A stretch of 15,079 nucleotides of DNA from Acholeplasmataceae bacterium (GCA_003518475.1 DOYO01000018.1:1-15079), one strand, 5' to 3'. Shown: positions 1-6,572, counted from the stretch's first letter. Translations and numbers: made by a program. Notes: generated by a model not told the origin, from the letters alone.

Positions 1-482
1 AGAAGCAATACGCGTGGCTTCTTCACCAATGCTCTTGCAATGGCAACACGTTGTTGCTGACCGCCTGAAAGTTGTGAAGGCTTTTTGTCAAGCTGATCGG
101 CGATGCCAACCAGTTGAGCCATTTCTTCAACGAGCTGATCCGCTTCGGCACGCTTGATGTTCAAGTTTTCCAAAGGGAACATGATGTTTTGGCGAACAGT
201 CATATGAGGATAAAGAGCATAGTTCTGAAAAACGAGACCAATGCCTCTTTTTTCAGGTGCTAATTTTGTAACATCGTCATCTCCGAAGAAAATCTTTCCT
301 CCTGATGGTTTATGTAATCCTGCAATCATAAAAAGAGTGGTCGATTTACCACATCCTGAAGGTCCTAACAAACCAACAAGTTTTCCCGAGGGAATTGTAA
401 TGGATAAGTCGTCAACTGCTCTTGTTTCTTTACCGTTCTTGTCGGTAAAAATCTTGGTCAAATTTTCTAATCTGATTTCCAT
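1..482 (-). CDS. ABC transporter ATP-binding protein, sugar (MalK/UgpC/MsmX) type, partial
   Basis: This is the N-terminal 160 residues of an ABC importer ATPase; the rest lies beyond the left edge. Visible motifs are Walker A GPSGCGKST (about residues 40-48), the Q-loop in VFQNYALYPHMTV (Q86) and the signature LSGGQQQR (138-145). The stretch after the Q-loop, and PEKRG before it, resemble the ATPases of CUT1 carbohydrate importers (MalK, UgpC, MsmX); a polyamine PotA-type ATPase is the main alternative, given speD-speE next door. Such proteins power substrate uptake at the inner face of the membrane. The ATG at 482 is the only start, because an in-frame TAA lies four codons upstream; an AAGGAG sits 14 nt before it, rather far. 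A separate leader with two promoters and a cre-like site precedes it, which favours the sugar reading. Walker B and the regulatory domain cannot be seen. Confidence 0.9.
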   Translation of the reverse strand, partial: MEIRLENLTKIFTDKNGKETRAVDDLSITIPSGKLVGLLGPSGCGKSTTLFMIAGLHKPSGGKIFFGDDDVTKLAPEKRGIGLVFQNYALYPHMTVRQNIMFPLENLNIKRAEADQLVEEMAQLVGIADQLDKKPSQLSGGQQQRVAIARALVKKPRVLL

Positions 483-514
483 GTTGTCTCTTTATACTCC
501 TTATGTATATTGTT

Positions 515-537
515 TACTTTTTAAAAAAAGAAAAGTA
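515..537 (-). other. A/T-rich inverted repeat before the ABC gene SD
   Basis: The arms TACTTTT and AAAAGTA flank a T-rich loop and could form a 7-bp hairpin between the small ORF and the SD of the ABC gene. There is no GC in the stem apart from one pair, so it is weak. It could slightly affect initiation or be chance. Confidence 0.25.
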
Positions 538-564
538 CTGATGGATAGCCCAAAAGCACTTAAA

Positions 565-636
565 TTACAGATATGGCATTACGTTAGTAATCGTTTCACT
601 GGTATTCGTTTGAAAAGTTAATCTTACGTATAACAT
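565..636 (-). CDS. possible 23-codon leader ORF upstream of the ABC ATPase gene
   Basis: An ATG at 636 opens 23 codons (starting MLYVRLTFQT, ending VMPYL) and stops with TAA at 565. A strong SD, GAGGTGAG (643-650), stands seven to eight bases before the ATG, better placed than the SD of the downstream ABC gene. A promoter (660-688) would start transcription only a few bases before this SD. I recognise no family and no signal peptide. It could be a leader peptide that couples translation to the ABC gene 82 nt downstream, a small protein, the remnant of a lost gene, or chance. The SD and the promoter are seen; translation is inferred. Confidence 0.4.
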   Translation of the reverse strand: MLYVRLTFQTNTSETITNVMPYL

Positions 637-659
637 AGACTACTCACCTCAACAAATTT

Positions 660-688
660 ATTATACAATAATACCTGTAAAAAAACAA
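660..688 (-). promoter_or_regulatory. promoter P2 of the ABC transporter leader
   Basis: On the minus strand a TTGTTT (683-688) is followed after exactly 17 bp by TATAAT (660-665). Initiation would fall near 653, just before the SD of the small ORF at 636. It is downstream of P1, so it could give a short transcript that does not carry the cre-like site. Confidence 0.6.
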
Positions 689-742
689 TGTCGGAGGCAA
701 GTAATTTAGGAATATTTACGCGATTTTTTCAAACGAGAATTG

Positions 743-756
743 TGAAAGCGCTTTTA
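743..756 (-). promoter_or_regulatory. cre-like catabolite control site
   Basis: The 14-mer TGAAAGCGCTTTTA (read on the plus strand) fits the Firmicutes cre consensus TGWAARCGYTWNCW with one mismatch and is nearly palindromic. It lies about 10-15 bp downstream of the start predicted for promoter P1, a position where CcpA is known to block transcription. This suggests that the ABC gene is repressed by preferred sugars. No ccpA gene is in the window. Confidence 0.6.
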
Positions 757-767
757 GGGGTAATTAG

Positions 768-796
768 ATTATAGTATTTTCAATGCGCTTTGTCAA
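768..796 (-). promoter_or_regulatory. promoter P1 of the ABC transporter leader, full consensus
   Basis: TTGACA (791-796) and TATAAT (768-773) on the minus strand are separated by 17 bp, a perfect sigma-A promoter. It lies just downstream of the speE terminator, so it starts a new unit. A transcript from it would have a leader of about 280 nt before the ABC start codon. Confidence 0.8.
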
Positions 797-826
797 TGCA
801 AGAGTTTGAAATCGATATGGGGATTC

Positions 827-851
827 AAAAAAAACACCTAAAAGGTGTTTT
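827..851 (-). terminator. rho-independent terminator after speE
   Basis: Read on the minus strand, AAAACACC and GGTGTTTT pair around a short T/A loop and are followed by a run of T. It begins about ten bases after the speE stop and closes the speD-speE unit before promoter P1. The plus-strand reading is also fairly T-rich, but no gene points that way. Confidence 0.85.
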
Positions 852-860
852 ATCTCTTTT

Positions 861-1706
861 TTATATATTTTTTAATTGATCCTTAACATAGTTAGGCAGT
901 GCGAATGAGGCTGTATGGATTTCTGAATTATAGTACTTAGTCAAGCACCCCATTTGATTGATTTTTGAAGTCTTAAAATCCTGAATCGGATGATACTTTT
1001 TGGATGCGAATCCGAATAGCCAATGACCTGATGGATAGGTCGGGATGAATGCTTGATAGACCATGGCGATTGGGAAGATGGATTTGATTTTTTTGTGTGC
1101 GCGTTTCATCTCGTTTGATTCTTTCTCGAAATACGGACTTTCATGCTGATTGATCAAAATGCCATCGAGAGAGAGTATTCTGAAGCAATTATCGTAGAAT
1201 TCCTTTGAAAACAAGCCTTCGCCGGGTCCTACGGGATCTGTTGAATCGACAATGATCAAATCATAGGTTTTATTGCTGTTTTTGACATAAGATAACCCAT
1301 CCTCGAAAAAGAAATGGACACGTGGATCTTTGAATCCTGTGGTTGTGACCGGAAAGTAGGATTGGCATCCGATAACGACTCTTTCATCGATTTCAACCAT
1401 GTCGATGGATTGGATGGAAGGATATTTCGTGAGTTCTCTGACACTTCCTCCGTCCCCTCCTCCAATAACTAAAACATGCTTGACATCGGGGTGAACAGAC
1501 ATCGGGGTGTGAATAATCATTTCATGATAGATGAATTCATCCTTTTCATTGGCCATCATGATACCATCTAGCGTAAAGAATCTACCAAGCTCAAAAGAAT
1601 CATAAAAGTCCATGTGCTGGAATTTTGTTTTTTCGCTATAGAGGTGTTGTTTTATTTTGACTGAAAAACGGATATTCGGCGTCCAATCTTCTGTAAACCA
1701 GCTCAT
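861..1706 (-). CDS. speE: spermidine synthase (polyamine aminopropyltransferase)
   Basis: The product, 281 residues, transfers the aminopropyl group of decarboxylated S-adenosylmethionine to putrescine, giving spermidine and methylthioadenosine in the cytoplasm. It has a short N-terminal beta domain followed by a Rossmann methyltransferase-like fold: the nucleotide loop IGGGDGG (81-87), the acidic ribose contact VEID (104-107), and the active-site stretch DSTDPVGP (154-161) with catalytic D154. Length is normal for the family. Its ATG overlaps the TGA of speD (ATGA), so translation is probably coupled and the two proteins are made together: SpeD supplies the substrate that SpeE uses. A hairpin terminator follows. 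Which amine it prefers (putrescine, agmatine or cadaverine) cannot be read from the sequence. Confidence 0.95.
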   Translation of the reverse strand: MSWFTEDWTPNIRFSVKIKQHLYSEKTKFQHMDFYDSFELGRFFTLDGIMMANEKDEFIYHEMIIHTPMSVHPDVKHVLVIGGGDGGSVRELTKYPSIQSIDMVEIDERVVIGCQSYFPVTTTGFKDPRVHFFFEDGLSYVKNSNKTYDLIIVDSTDPVGPGEGLFSKEFYDNCFRILSLDGILINQHESPYFEKESNEMKRAHKKIKSIFPIAMVYQAFIPTYPSGHWLFGFASKKYHPIQDFKTSKINQMGCLTKYYNSEIHTASFALPNYVKDQLKNI

Positions 1707-2518
1707 TTGACCCCGCCTTTCATGGTTGGAATGTTCATGCCATAAAATATTTCAGCAATCTCGCGGTTGACTTCAGCCTGTATTTTCACCTTTTCGGGTT
1801 TCGATAAATCATTGCTGGTGACATTAAAGATGTAATTATCTAAAACAAATTCATTCAGCATCATCTTGGTATGGAAAATATTGGAATGATCCAAGTTGAC
1901 ATCAATCGTCGTATATCTTTCCAAAATGGTTTTATCGATGTAATCCTGAATGGAGTGTAGTTCGTGATCCATATATAACTTTTTTCCTGATAGATCACGA
2001 GTAAATCCCCTGACACGATAATCCATAATGATGACATCAGAATCAAAGCTTTGAATCAGGTAGTTGAGCGCTTTGATTGGAGATACCTTTCCACACGTTG
2101 AAACATCGATATCGACTCGAAATGTGGCAATACTGTGGTCTGGATGGCTTTCTGGATAGGTATGTACAGTCACGTGACTTTTATCTAAATGCGCGACGAC
2201 GGATTCTTTTTTCGGCAAAATACCTAAATTGCAGGATGGATCAATATATTCGGTGTGGACAGATTCTTCAGAAATCAAGAGGGTGACGCTCGCTCCAATT
2301 GGATCGTAGTCTTGTTTTGCGATGTTTAAAACGTTGGCGTCGATGATTTTTGTAACATCGGTCAATATTCTGGTTAGACGTTCAGAATTATACTGGTCAT
2401 TGATATAATCAATGTATGCTTTTCGCTCTTCCTCAGTCCTTGTGTAGCACACATCGTAAATGTTGAAACTGAGTGTTTTGGTCAGATTGTTAAATCCATA
2501 TAGTGTTAGTTTTTCCAT
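1703..2518 (-). CDS. speD: S-adenosylmethionine decarboxylase proenzyme, E. coli-like long form
   Basis: This pyruvoyl-dependent enzyme decarboxylates S-adenosylmethionine to supply the aminopropyl donor for spermidine. The 271-residue protein aligns along its whole length with E. coli SpeD (264 residues) from my memory of that sequence: KLTLYGFNN at the start, HLDKSHVTVHTYPESHP in the middle, and RVRGFTRD and IFHTKM later. Self-cleavage is expected between K113 and S114, with S114 becoming the pyruvoyl group; C142 in STCG is the likely catalytic cysteine. Bacillus has the short, about 125-residue form instead, so this is the less usual type for a low-GC Gram-positive. I chose the ATG at 2518 because an AGGAGG lies seven bases upstream; an in-frame ATG 17 codons earlier has no such signal. 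The gene overlaps speE by four bases. Confidence 0.94.
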   Translation of the reverse strand: MEKLTLYGFNNLTKTLSFNIYDVCYTRTEEERKAYIDYINDQYNSERLTRILTDVTKIIDANVLNIAKQDYDPIGASVTLLISEESVHTEYIDPSCNLGILPKKESVVAHLDKSHVTVHTYPESHPDHSIATFRVDIDVSTCGKVSPIKALNYLIQSFDSDVIIMDYRVRGFTRDLSGKKLYMDHELHSIQDYIDKTILERYTTIDVNLDHSNIFHTKMMLNEFVLDNYIFNVTSNDLSKPEKVKIQAEVNREIAEIFYGMNIPTMKGGVK

Positions 2519-2540
2519 GCATATTCCTCCTGTACATGAT

Positions 2541-2558
2541 ATTAAACCTTTGTTTAAT
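2541..2558 (-). repeat. inverted repeat in the speD leader
   Basis: Perfect arms ATTAAAC and GTTTAAT are separated by four bases, about 11 bp upstream of the speD SD. It could be an operator or a small RNA hairpin near the ribosome site. There is no U-run, so it is not a terminator. No clear promoter is visible between it and the asnS terminator: only an AT-rich TTAAAAT (about 2570-2576) resembles a -10. Confidence 0.4.
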
Positions 2559-2600
2559 AAGCCAAACATATTTTAACACAGAATCAAAGGACCCTGTATA

Positions 2601-2625
2601 AAAAAAAGACCTTTCGGCCTTTTTA
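2601..2625 (-). terminator. rho-independent terminator overlapping the asnS stop
   Basis: On the minus strand AAAAGGCC, a GAAA tetraloop and GGTCTTTT form an 8-bp hairpin followed by a T run. The stem begins at the asnS stop codon itself, so the gene and its terminator share bases. It separates asnS from speD-speE. Confidence 0.88.
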
Positions 2626-4014
2626 GAATTCGCAATTCTTTGGTGTTCTTGGGAAAGGAAGGACATCTCTGATGTTTTCGACACCAGATAGATACATGAT
2701 CAGACGATCAAAGCCCATGCCGAATCCAGAATGGACGCATCCGCCAAATCTTCTTAGATCAATATACCAGTTCAAATCTTCTTTAGGGACATGCATCTCT
2801 TCCATGCGTTTGAGCAGATAATCAAGACGCTCTTCTCTTTGTGATCCTCCGACAAGCTCACCGCTTCCAGGAACGAGAAGATCCATAGCTGCAACCGTCT
2901 TTTGATCATCGTTCAATCTCATGTAGAACGCTTTAATATCCTTTGGCCAGTCAATAACAAATACAGGTCCCATGAAATGCTTGTCAGTCAAGTATTTTTC
3001 ATGCTCGGTATTGATGTCTTGACCATGGGTCGGTGTATTTTCAAATTTCACATTGCTGGCAAGCAGGATATCAATGGCTTCTTTATGGGAGACGCGGGCA
3101 AATGGAGTGTTCAACACCTTCATCAAGCGATCGGTCAATCCAGGTTCAACGAATTGGTTGAAGAACACCATTTCCTCTGGAAGCTTTTCAAAGACATATT
3201 TAATGATGAACTTCACCATTTCTTCAACGGTTTTCATGTTTTTTTCAAGATCGGCAAACGCCATTTCGGGTTCAATCATCCAGAATTCAGAACCGTGCTT
3301 CATCGTATTTGAATTCTCAGCCCTAAAGGTTGGTCCAAACGTGTAGACATTTTTAAAAGCGAGCGCGAACGCTTCAGCTTCAAGCTGTCCGGTTACGGTC
3401 AGATTGGTTCTCTTGCCAAAGAAATCCTTCTTGAAATCAACTTTCTTTTCTTCATTGAACGGTACTTTTTCAAGAGGAAGCGTGGTCACTGAAAACATCT
3501 GTCCCGCACCTTCTCCATCATTGCCAGTGATGATTGGCGTATGGGTGTAGATAAAGCCTTGAGATTGAAAAAATTCGTGAACAGCCATCGCTGCGACGCT
3601 TCTCAATCTGAAGACTGCGTGGAACAGATTTGTTCTCGCTCTCAAGTGTGCGACTTCGCGTAAAAATTCTCTTGAATGTCTCTTTGGTTGAATTGGGTAA
3701 TCCTCAGGTGAATCTCCTAAAAGTTCTACGCTATCCGCTTTGATTTCAAATGGTTGTTTCGCATCTGGAGTCAAATGAAGATGTCCTTTGACGAGGATGG
3801 AGCTTCCTACTCTGATTTTCTGGATATCCTTGAAATTTGACAGCTTGGAATCCTCATAAACCACTTGTACGCTTTCAAAGAAAGTCCCATCGTGAAAGTT
3901 GATGAAACCGAACTCTTTTTGAGCGCGGTTATTTCTAACCCACCCATATAAAACAAGCTCCTTATTCACGTGTGCTGATGCGGATCTATAGATCTTTTTT
4001 ACTGTTGTTTCCAT
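2623..4014 (-). CDS. asnS: asparaginyl-tRNA synthetase
   Basis: This class IIb aminoacyl-tRNA synthetase charges tRNA-Asn with asparagine. The 463 residues start with an OB-fold anticodon-binding domain (about 18-100, LVLYGWVRNNRA), followed by the catalytic core. Motif 1 lies around FFQSQGFIYTHTP (148-160), then TGNDGEGAGQMF (163-174), typical of AsnRS rather than AspRS, which has a longer protein with a GAD insert. Motif 2 has FRAE (230-233) and motif 3 has GMGFDR (432-437). The length is that of the family (E. coli about 466). I start at the ATG at 4014, which has AAGGAG seven bases upstream, instead of the longer frame to 4071, which would run into the T-box terminator. Expression is predicted to be controlled by the T-box leader upstream. 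A terminator overlaps the stop codon. Confidence 0.97.
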   Translation of the reverse strand: METTVKKIYRSASAHVNKELVLYGWVRNNRAQKEFGFINFHDGTFFESVQVVYEDSKLSNFKDIQKIRVGSSILVKGHLHLTPDAKQPFEIKADSVELLGDSPEDYPIQPKRHSREFLREVAHLRARTNLFHAVFRLRSVAAMAVHEFFQSQGFIYTHTPIITGNDGEGAGQMFSVTTLPLEKVPFNEEKKVDFKKDFFGKRTNLTVTGQLEAEAFALAFKNVYTFGPTFRAENSNTMKHGSEFWMIEPEMAFADLEKNMKTVEEMVKFIIKYVFEKLPEEMVFFNQFVEPGLTDRLMKVLNTPFARVSHKEAIDILLASNVKFENTPTHGQDINTEHEKYLTDKHFMGPVFVIDWPKDIKAFYMRLNDDQKTVAAMDLLVPGSGELVGGSQREERLDYLLKRMEEMHVPKEDLNWYIDLRRFGGCVHSGFGMGFDRLIMYLSGVENIRDVLPFPRTPKNCEF

Positions 4015-4063
4015 GTTACATCTCCTTTGATTGAACCGCTTGATAAAGCGGTAGATTCGGTAT

Positions 4064-4095
4064 AAAAACAAAACGCCCTTAGAAATTCTAAGGAC
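4064..4095 (-). terminator. T-box attenuator terminator of asnS
   Basis: On the minus strand ACGTCCTTAGA and TCTAAGGGCGT form an 11-bp stem with one G-T pair around a 3-base loop, followed by TTTTGTTTTT. The 5' arm follows directly after the T-box, so pairing of the T-box with uncharged tRNA competes with it. Confidence 0.9.
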
Positions 4096-4304
4096 GTAAA
4101 TTTACGCGGTACCACCTTAGTTCTAGAAATGAATTCTAGCCCTTGAAACCCTTAACGCGGGTATGCGGATAGTTCTACTTTCACGAGTGATTTCTTCTAT
4201 CTCTCCGAGTGTTTTTCATCATCTGTTTTTGACTGGTTTCCACCATCTCCAGCTCTCTAGGCAAAAGGTCAGATCATTACTCTCTCATCATTGATTTATA
4301 CCCT
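4064..4304 (-). promoter_or_regulatory. T-box riboswitch (tRNA-Asn) in the asnS leader
   Basis: The conserved T-box AAGGTGGTACCGCG is at 4105-4118 (one base off the AGGGTGGTACCGCG consensus) and is followed by a terminator hairpin. Farther 5', stem I shows the apical motif GGTGGAAACC (about 4234-4247) and an internal loop with AGTA on one side and GAA on the other. Between this GAA (4215-4217) and the closing CTC (4207-4209) stands AAC at 4211-4213, followed by A: an asparagine specifier codon. Uncharged tRNA-Asn would pair with AAC and with the T-box, form the antiterminator and allow asnS transcription. Confidence 0.93.
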
Positions 4305-4333
4305 ATTATATACTTTAATGCATTGTTTGTCAA
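4305..4333 (-). promoter_or_regulatory. asnS promoter, full consensus
   Basis: TTGACA (4328-4333) and TATAAT (4305-4310) are 17 bp apart on the minus strand. The -35 box contains the rmuC stop codon TGA (4330-4332), so the promoter begins inside the 3' end of the preceding gene. No terminator separates rmuC from it. Confidence 0.85.
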
Positions 4334-5496
4334 TCTGAATCTTTATCTGTGTCAAGCTCGATTTCTTCAGGTTCGATGTCTTCGATTTCATCAAATTTCG
4401 CTTCTGAAATATGCTTGAATTTGGTATTGATCTTGTTGGAAGTTATATTGACTTGTTCTGCGTTCTTGGAGACACTATCAATTGATTTTTTCAGTTTGTC
4501 CCAACGTTCCGAGTATCTCTTGAATTCATCGCCGAGTTTGATTAATTCCTGGATGATGACCTTGGCTTGTTCATCTCTTTGGAGGTTTTTAACCACCATT
4601 TGAATCATCGAAAGCGTTGATATCAAGGTTGTTGGAGAGACCATCCAAACCTTGTTTTTGGCTGCATATTCAACCAAATCTTCATGGTATGCGGATAACT
4701 CTGCGAAGATTGCTTCTGCAGGAATAAACATGAATGCCTGATCTCCGGTTTCACCTGGGATGATGTACTTGTTTTTGATGTCGTTGATATGCTTTTTAAC
4801 GTCGCTTTTGAATTCTTTTTCAGCGTTTTTACGGTCTGCATCGCCTAGTTTTCTATCGATCATGCGCTTATAATTATCCAAAGGGAACTTAGAATCGATC
4901 GCTACATCGTTCAAAGGATCCGGTGCGTGCACCAAAGCATCCGCGATATAGCCGTTTGACATTGTCTTTTGGCGTTCATACATCTGTTTGCTGTCTCCCA
5001 TCACGGCTGATAAGAGCTGATAAAGCTGGACTTCACCGAAAATACCTCTGGATTTCTTGTCTGTCAGAAGCTCGTTCAATGAAACAACTTCCGTAGAAAG
5101 ACTTTCGATCTTCTTTTGAGCCTCATCAATTTTGATCAGTCTTTCTGTGACGCTGGCGAAGGTTTTTGTCGTTTCTTCGAATCCTTTGCCGAGTCTGGAT
5201 TCAACCTTGTCATTGATTTGTCTAAGCTGGTTATCGATATGAAGCATCATGTTATCCTTAAAAGCTGATAAATCATTTTGATTCATTTTGCTGGAATCAC
5301 TGAATAATTTGCCCATTTCATACTTCAATTCGCCATATTCCTTCTGAAAATAAATCTTTAAGTCACTTTGAATGCTTTTTTGTTCATCGATGACGTTTTT
5401 ATCATTTCCTTTATTCTTATGGGTATAAACAATCAAATAGATAACAGCCATAATCAATACGGCAAGCAAGCCGATAATGATATAATTTTCAATCAT
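4330..5496 (-). CDS. rmuC: RmuC family protein (DNA recombination/genome stability)
   Basis: RmuC proteins limit inversions at short repeats and are predicted to carry a restriction-endonuclease-like fold. This 388-residue copy has an N-terminal membrane segment (about 4-24), a long coiled-coil region (about 35-145), the RmuC domain (about 150-360) with GIFGEVQLYQLL, AIDSKFPLDNY (199-209) and MFIPAEAIFAEL (256-267), and an acidic tail rich in E and D. E155 and D201/K203 are candidate nuclease residues by the PD-(D/E)xK pattern; this is inference. Its AGGAGG SD (5503-5508) overlaps the TAG of the upstream gene, so it is translated from the same transcript as the papain-like membrane protein. 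Length is close to that of many family members. Anchoring at the membrane is unusual for a DNA enzyme but common in the family. Confidence 0.92.
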   Translation of the reverse strand: MIENYIIIGLLAVLIMAVIYLIVYTHKNKGNDKNVIDEQKSIQSDLKIYFQKEYGELKYEMGKLFSDSSKMNQNDLSAFKDNMMLHIDNQLRQINDKVESRLGKGFEETTKTFASVTERLIKIDEAQKKIESLSTEVVSLNELLTDKKSRGIFGEVQLYQLLSAVMGDSKQMYERQKTMSNGYIADALVHAPDPLNDVAIDSKFPLDNYKRMIDRKLGDADRKNAEKEFKSDVKKHINDIKNKYIIPGETGDQAFMFIPAEAIFAELSAYHEDLVEYAAKNKVWMVSPTTLISTLSMIQMVVKNLQRDEQAKVIIQELIKLGDEFKRYSERWDKLKKSIDSVSKNAEQVNITSNKINTKFKHISEAKFDEIEDIEPEEIELDTDKDSD

Positions 5497-5506
5497 GGTA
5501 CCCCTC

Positions 5507-6466
5507 CTAAATATCCTCTAAATAATAGATATGATAAACCTCGTCAATAACCTCAACATAGACAGTCATATAGGTGTCATCTGACAAAATAATGTCGTTG
5601 ACTGAGGTAATAAAGCCATCGTCATTCAGCGATCTGGAATATTGTCTCTGATCTTCTTCATCGATTAAGACATGCTGCCAAGCTCTGCTGACTAGGTCTG
5701 TGCAATAAAACTTATATTTCATATCGAGGAAGAATAAAAAGTTGTATAAGGAAACATCGACCTTGTCCATTCCATATTCGACAACACCATCAATCTGAGC
5801 CTGGGTTGAATTTTTGACTCTGAGTCCGACAAAATCTTTTCTATAACCTCTGCCAAAATATGGAACTTCAGGTGCGTTTTCAGGTCTATATCTTGGATTC
5901 AGCCAGTAATTGGATGAAGTCAAGCTAGCTGTAACGCTATAGTCATTAGGTTCATTTCCTGGTTGAGTGATGATTTCCCATACTGTTTCATCATCTTCAG
6001 GGAATCCAGTCGCTTCGATAAATTTGTTTTCCCCGTTATTGATTGCTGCATGCCCGCCGAAATAATAAGACATGAAGAGATGAAAGGCGGGTGAATCAGG
6101 AAAAGGAGATTTTTGCGTCACATAGATATCACCTTTTTGACCTAAAAACTTTCTGGTGCTATCATAAAATACACTTCGGGTATCTTGAAGTTCATATGAT
6201 GTTTCACGTGAAACACTATAATATCTTCTAACTTGGAATACACCTGATGTATATTCAAAGTTCACTTCTTCTTCAAAGACTGCTCGGTCCTTAAAAGCTT
6301 CAATGGTGCGGTCAACTCTGATATTTTCAGAAACTGCAACGCCTAAGCTGTACACCATGCCTCCGATGATCAGCAATAATAAAAATTTGATGACACGAAA
6401 AATGTGAATCTTCTTTTTCTTTTTTTTATTTTTGTTCTTGATGTTCACTTTGAGGAAGCTTAGCAT
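5507..6466 (-). CDS. membrane-anchored papain-like (YiiX/C92-type) predicted hydrolase
   Basis: I do not recognise this 319-residue protein by name. It has a lysine-rich N-terminus (residues 10-19), one membrane segment (about 24-45) and then an extracytoplasmic domain; positive-inside topology puts the domain outside. The domain shows the order of a permuted papain fold of the YiiX/YaeF type: KGDIYVTQ (111-118), a histidine in GGHAAI (137-142, H139) followed by E151, and later YCTDLVSRAW (254-263) with C255. A Cys-His-Glu hydrolase or acyltransferase acting on a lipid, peptide or wall component is inferred. It begins an operon with rmuC, whose SD overlaps its stop codon. SD AAAGGTGA precedes the ATG. 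The codons for S84-T89 form a perfect parS site. A run of eight A near the start could slip. Confidence 0.6.
   Translation of the reverse strand: MLSFLKVNIKNKNKKKKKKIHIFRVIKFLLLLIIGGMVYSLGVAVSENIRVDRTIEAFKDRAVFEEEVNFEYTSGVFQVRRYYSVSRETSYELQDTRSVFYDSTRKFLGQKGDIYVTQKSPFPDSPAFHLFMSYYFGGHAAINNGENKFIEATGFPEDDETVWEIITQPGNEPNDYSVTASLTSSNYWLNPRYRPENAPEVPYFGRGYRKDFVGLRVKNSTQAQIDGVVEYGMDKVDVSLYNFLFFLDMKYKFYCTDLVSRAWQHVLIDEEDQRQYSRSLNDDGFITSVNDIILSDDTYMTVYVEVIDEVYHIYYLEDI
6200..6215. other. parS centromere-like ParB binding site
   Basis: TGTTTCACGTGAAACA is a perfect 16-bp palindrome and matches the established Bacillus parS consensus TGTTNCACGTGAAACA at every position. It lies inside codons 84-89 of the papain-like gene, about 3.4 kb left of dnaA, where parS sites cluster in Firmicutes. 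ParB/Spo0J loads here and spreads, recruiting SMC for origin segregation. No parA or parB gene is in the window. Confidence 0.9.
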
Positions 6467-6490
6467 ATTCTCACCTTTACGATTGATAAT

Positions 6491-6519
6491 ATTATAACAC
6501 GTTCGATTAAGAACATAAA
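6491..6519 (-). promoter_or_regulatory. promoter of the papain-like gene and rmuC, extended -10
   Basis: The minus strand has TGTTATAAT, an extended -10 (TATAAT at 6491-6496), with a weak -35 TTTATG (6514-6519) 17 bp upstream. The start would be near 6484, about 18 bases before the ATG at 6466, leaving room for the SD AGGTGA. Confidence 0.65.
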
Positions 6520-6537
6520 GAGTTGAACTACAACCAT

Positions 6538-6559
6538 ATTATTTCGAATTCGAAATAAT
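6538..6559. repeat. perfect 22-bp palindrome, possible operator
   Basis: The half-site ATTATTTCGAA is followed immediately by its reverse complement, with no spacer. It sits between the jag terminator and the promoter of the papain-like gene, centred about 64 bp upstream of the predicted start. There is no T run, so it is unlikely to be a terminator. It may bind a dimeric regulator; no partner is known. Confidence 0.6.
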
Positions 6560-6572
6560 TAATATTACTTCA

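Noticed and set aside
241..621. 126-codon open frame on the plus strand
   Set aside because: It lies opposite the ABC ATPase gene and its leader, has no SD, and its residues are the antisense reading of conserved motifs.
781..800. Second cre-like element in the P1 spacer (AAAGCGCATTG)
   Set aside because: It shares only the AAGCGC core with the consensus; too many mismatches, and it overlaps the promoter by coincidence of the core.
2166..2181. AGTCACGTGACT as a second parS site in speD
   Set aside because: Only the CACGTG core and the adjacent T/A match the consensus; the outer positions do not, and it lies in a conserved coding stretch (VHTYPES).
2902..3312. 136-codon open frame on the plus strand
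   Set aside because: It is antisense to the catalytic core of asnS, which is clearly the real gene.
3962..3977. TTCACGTG in asnS as a parS half-site
   Set aside because: Only one half resembles parS, the other half does not, so no palindrome is formed.
4015..4071. Extended N-terminus of asnS (19 extra codons)
   Set aside because: It has no SD, overlaps the T-box terminator, and the ATG at 4014 has a good SD and the usual family N-terminus.
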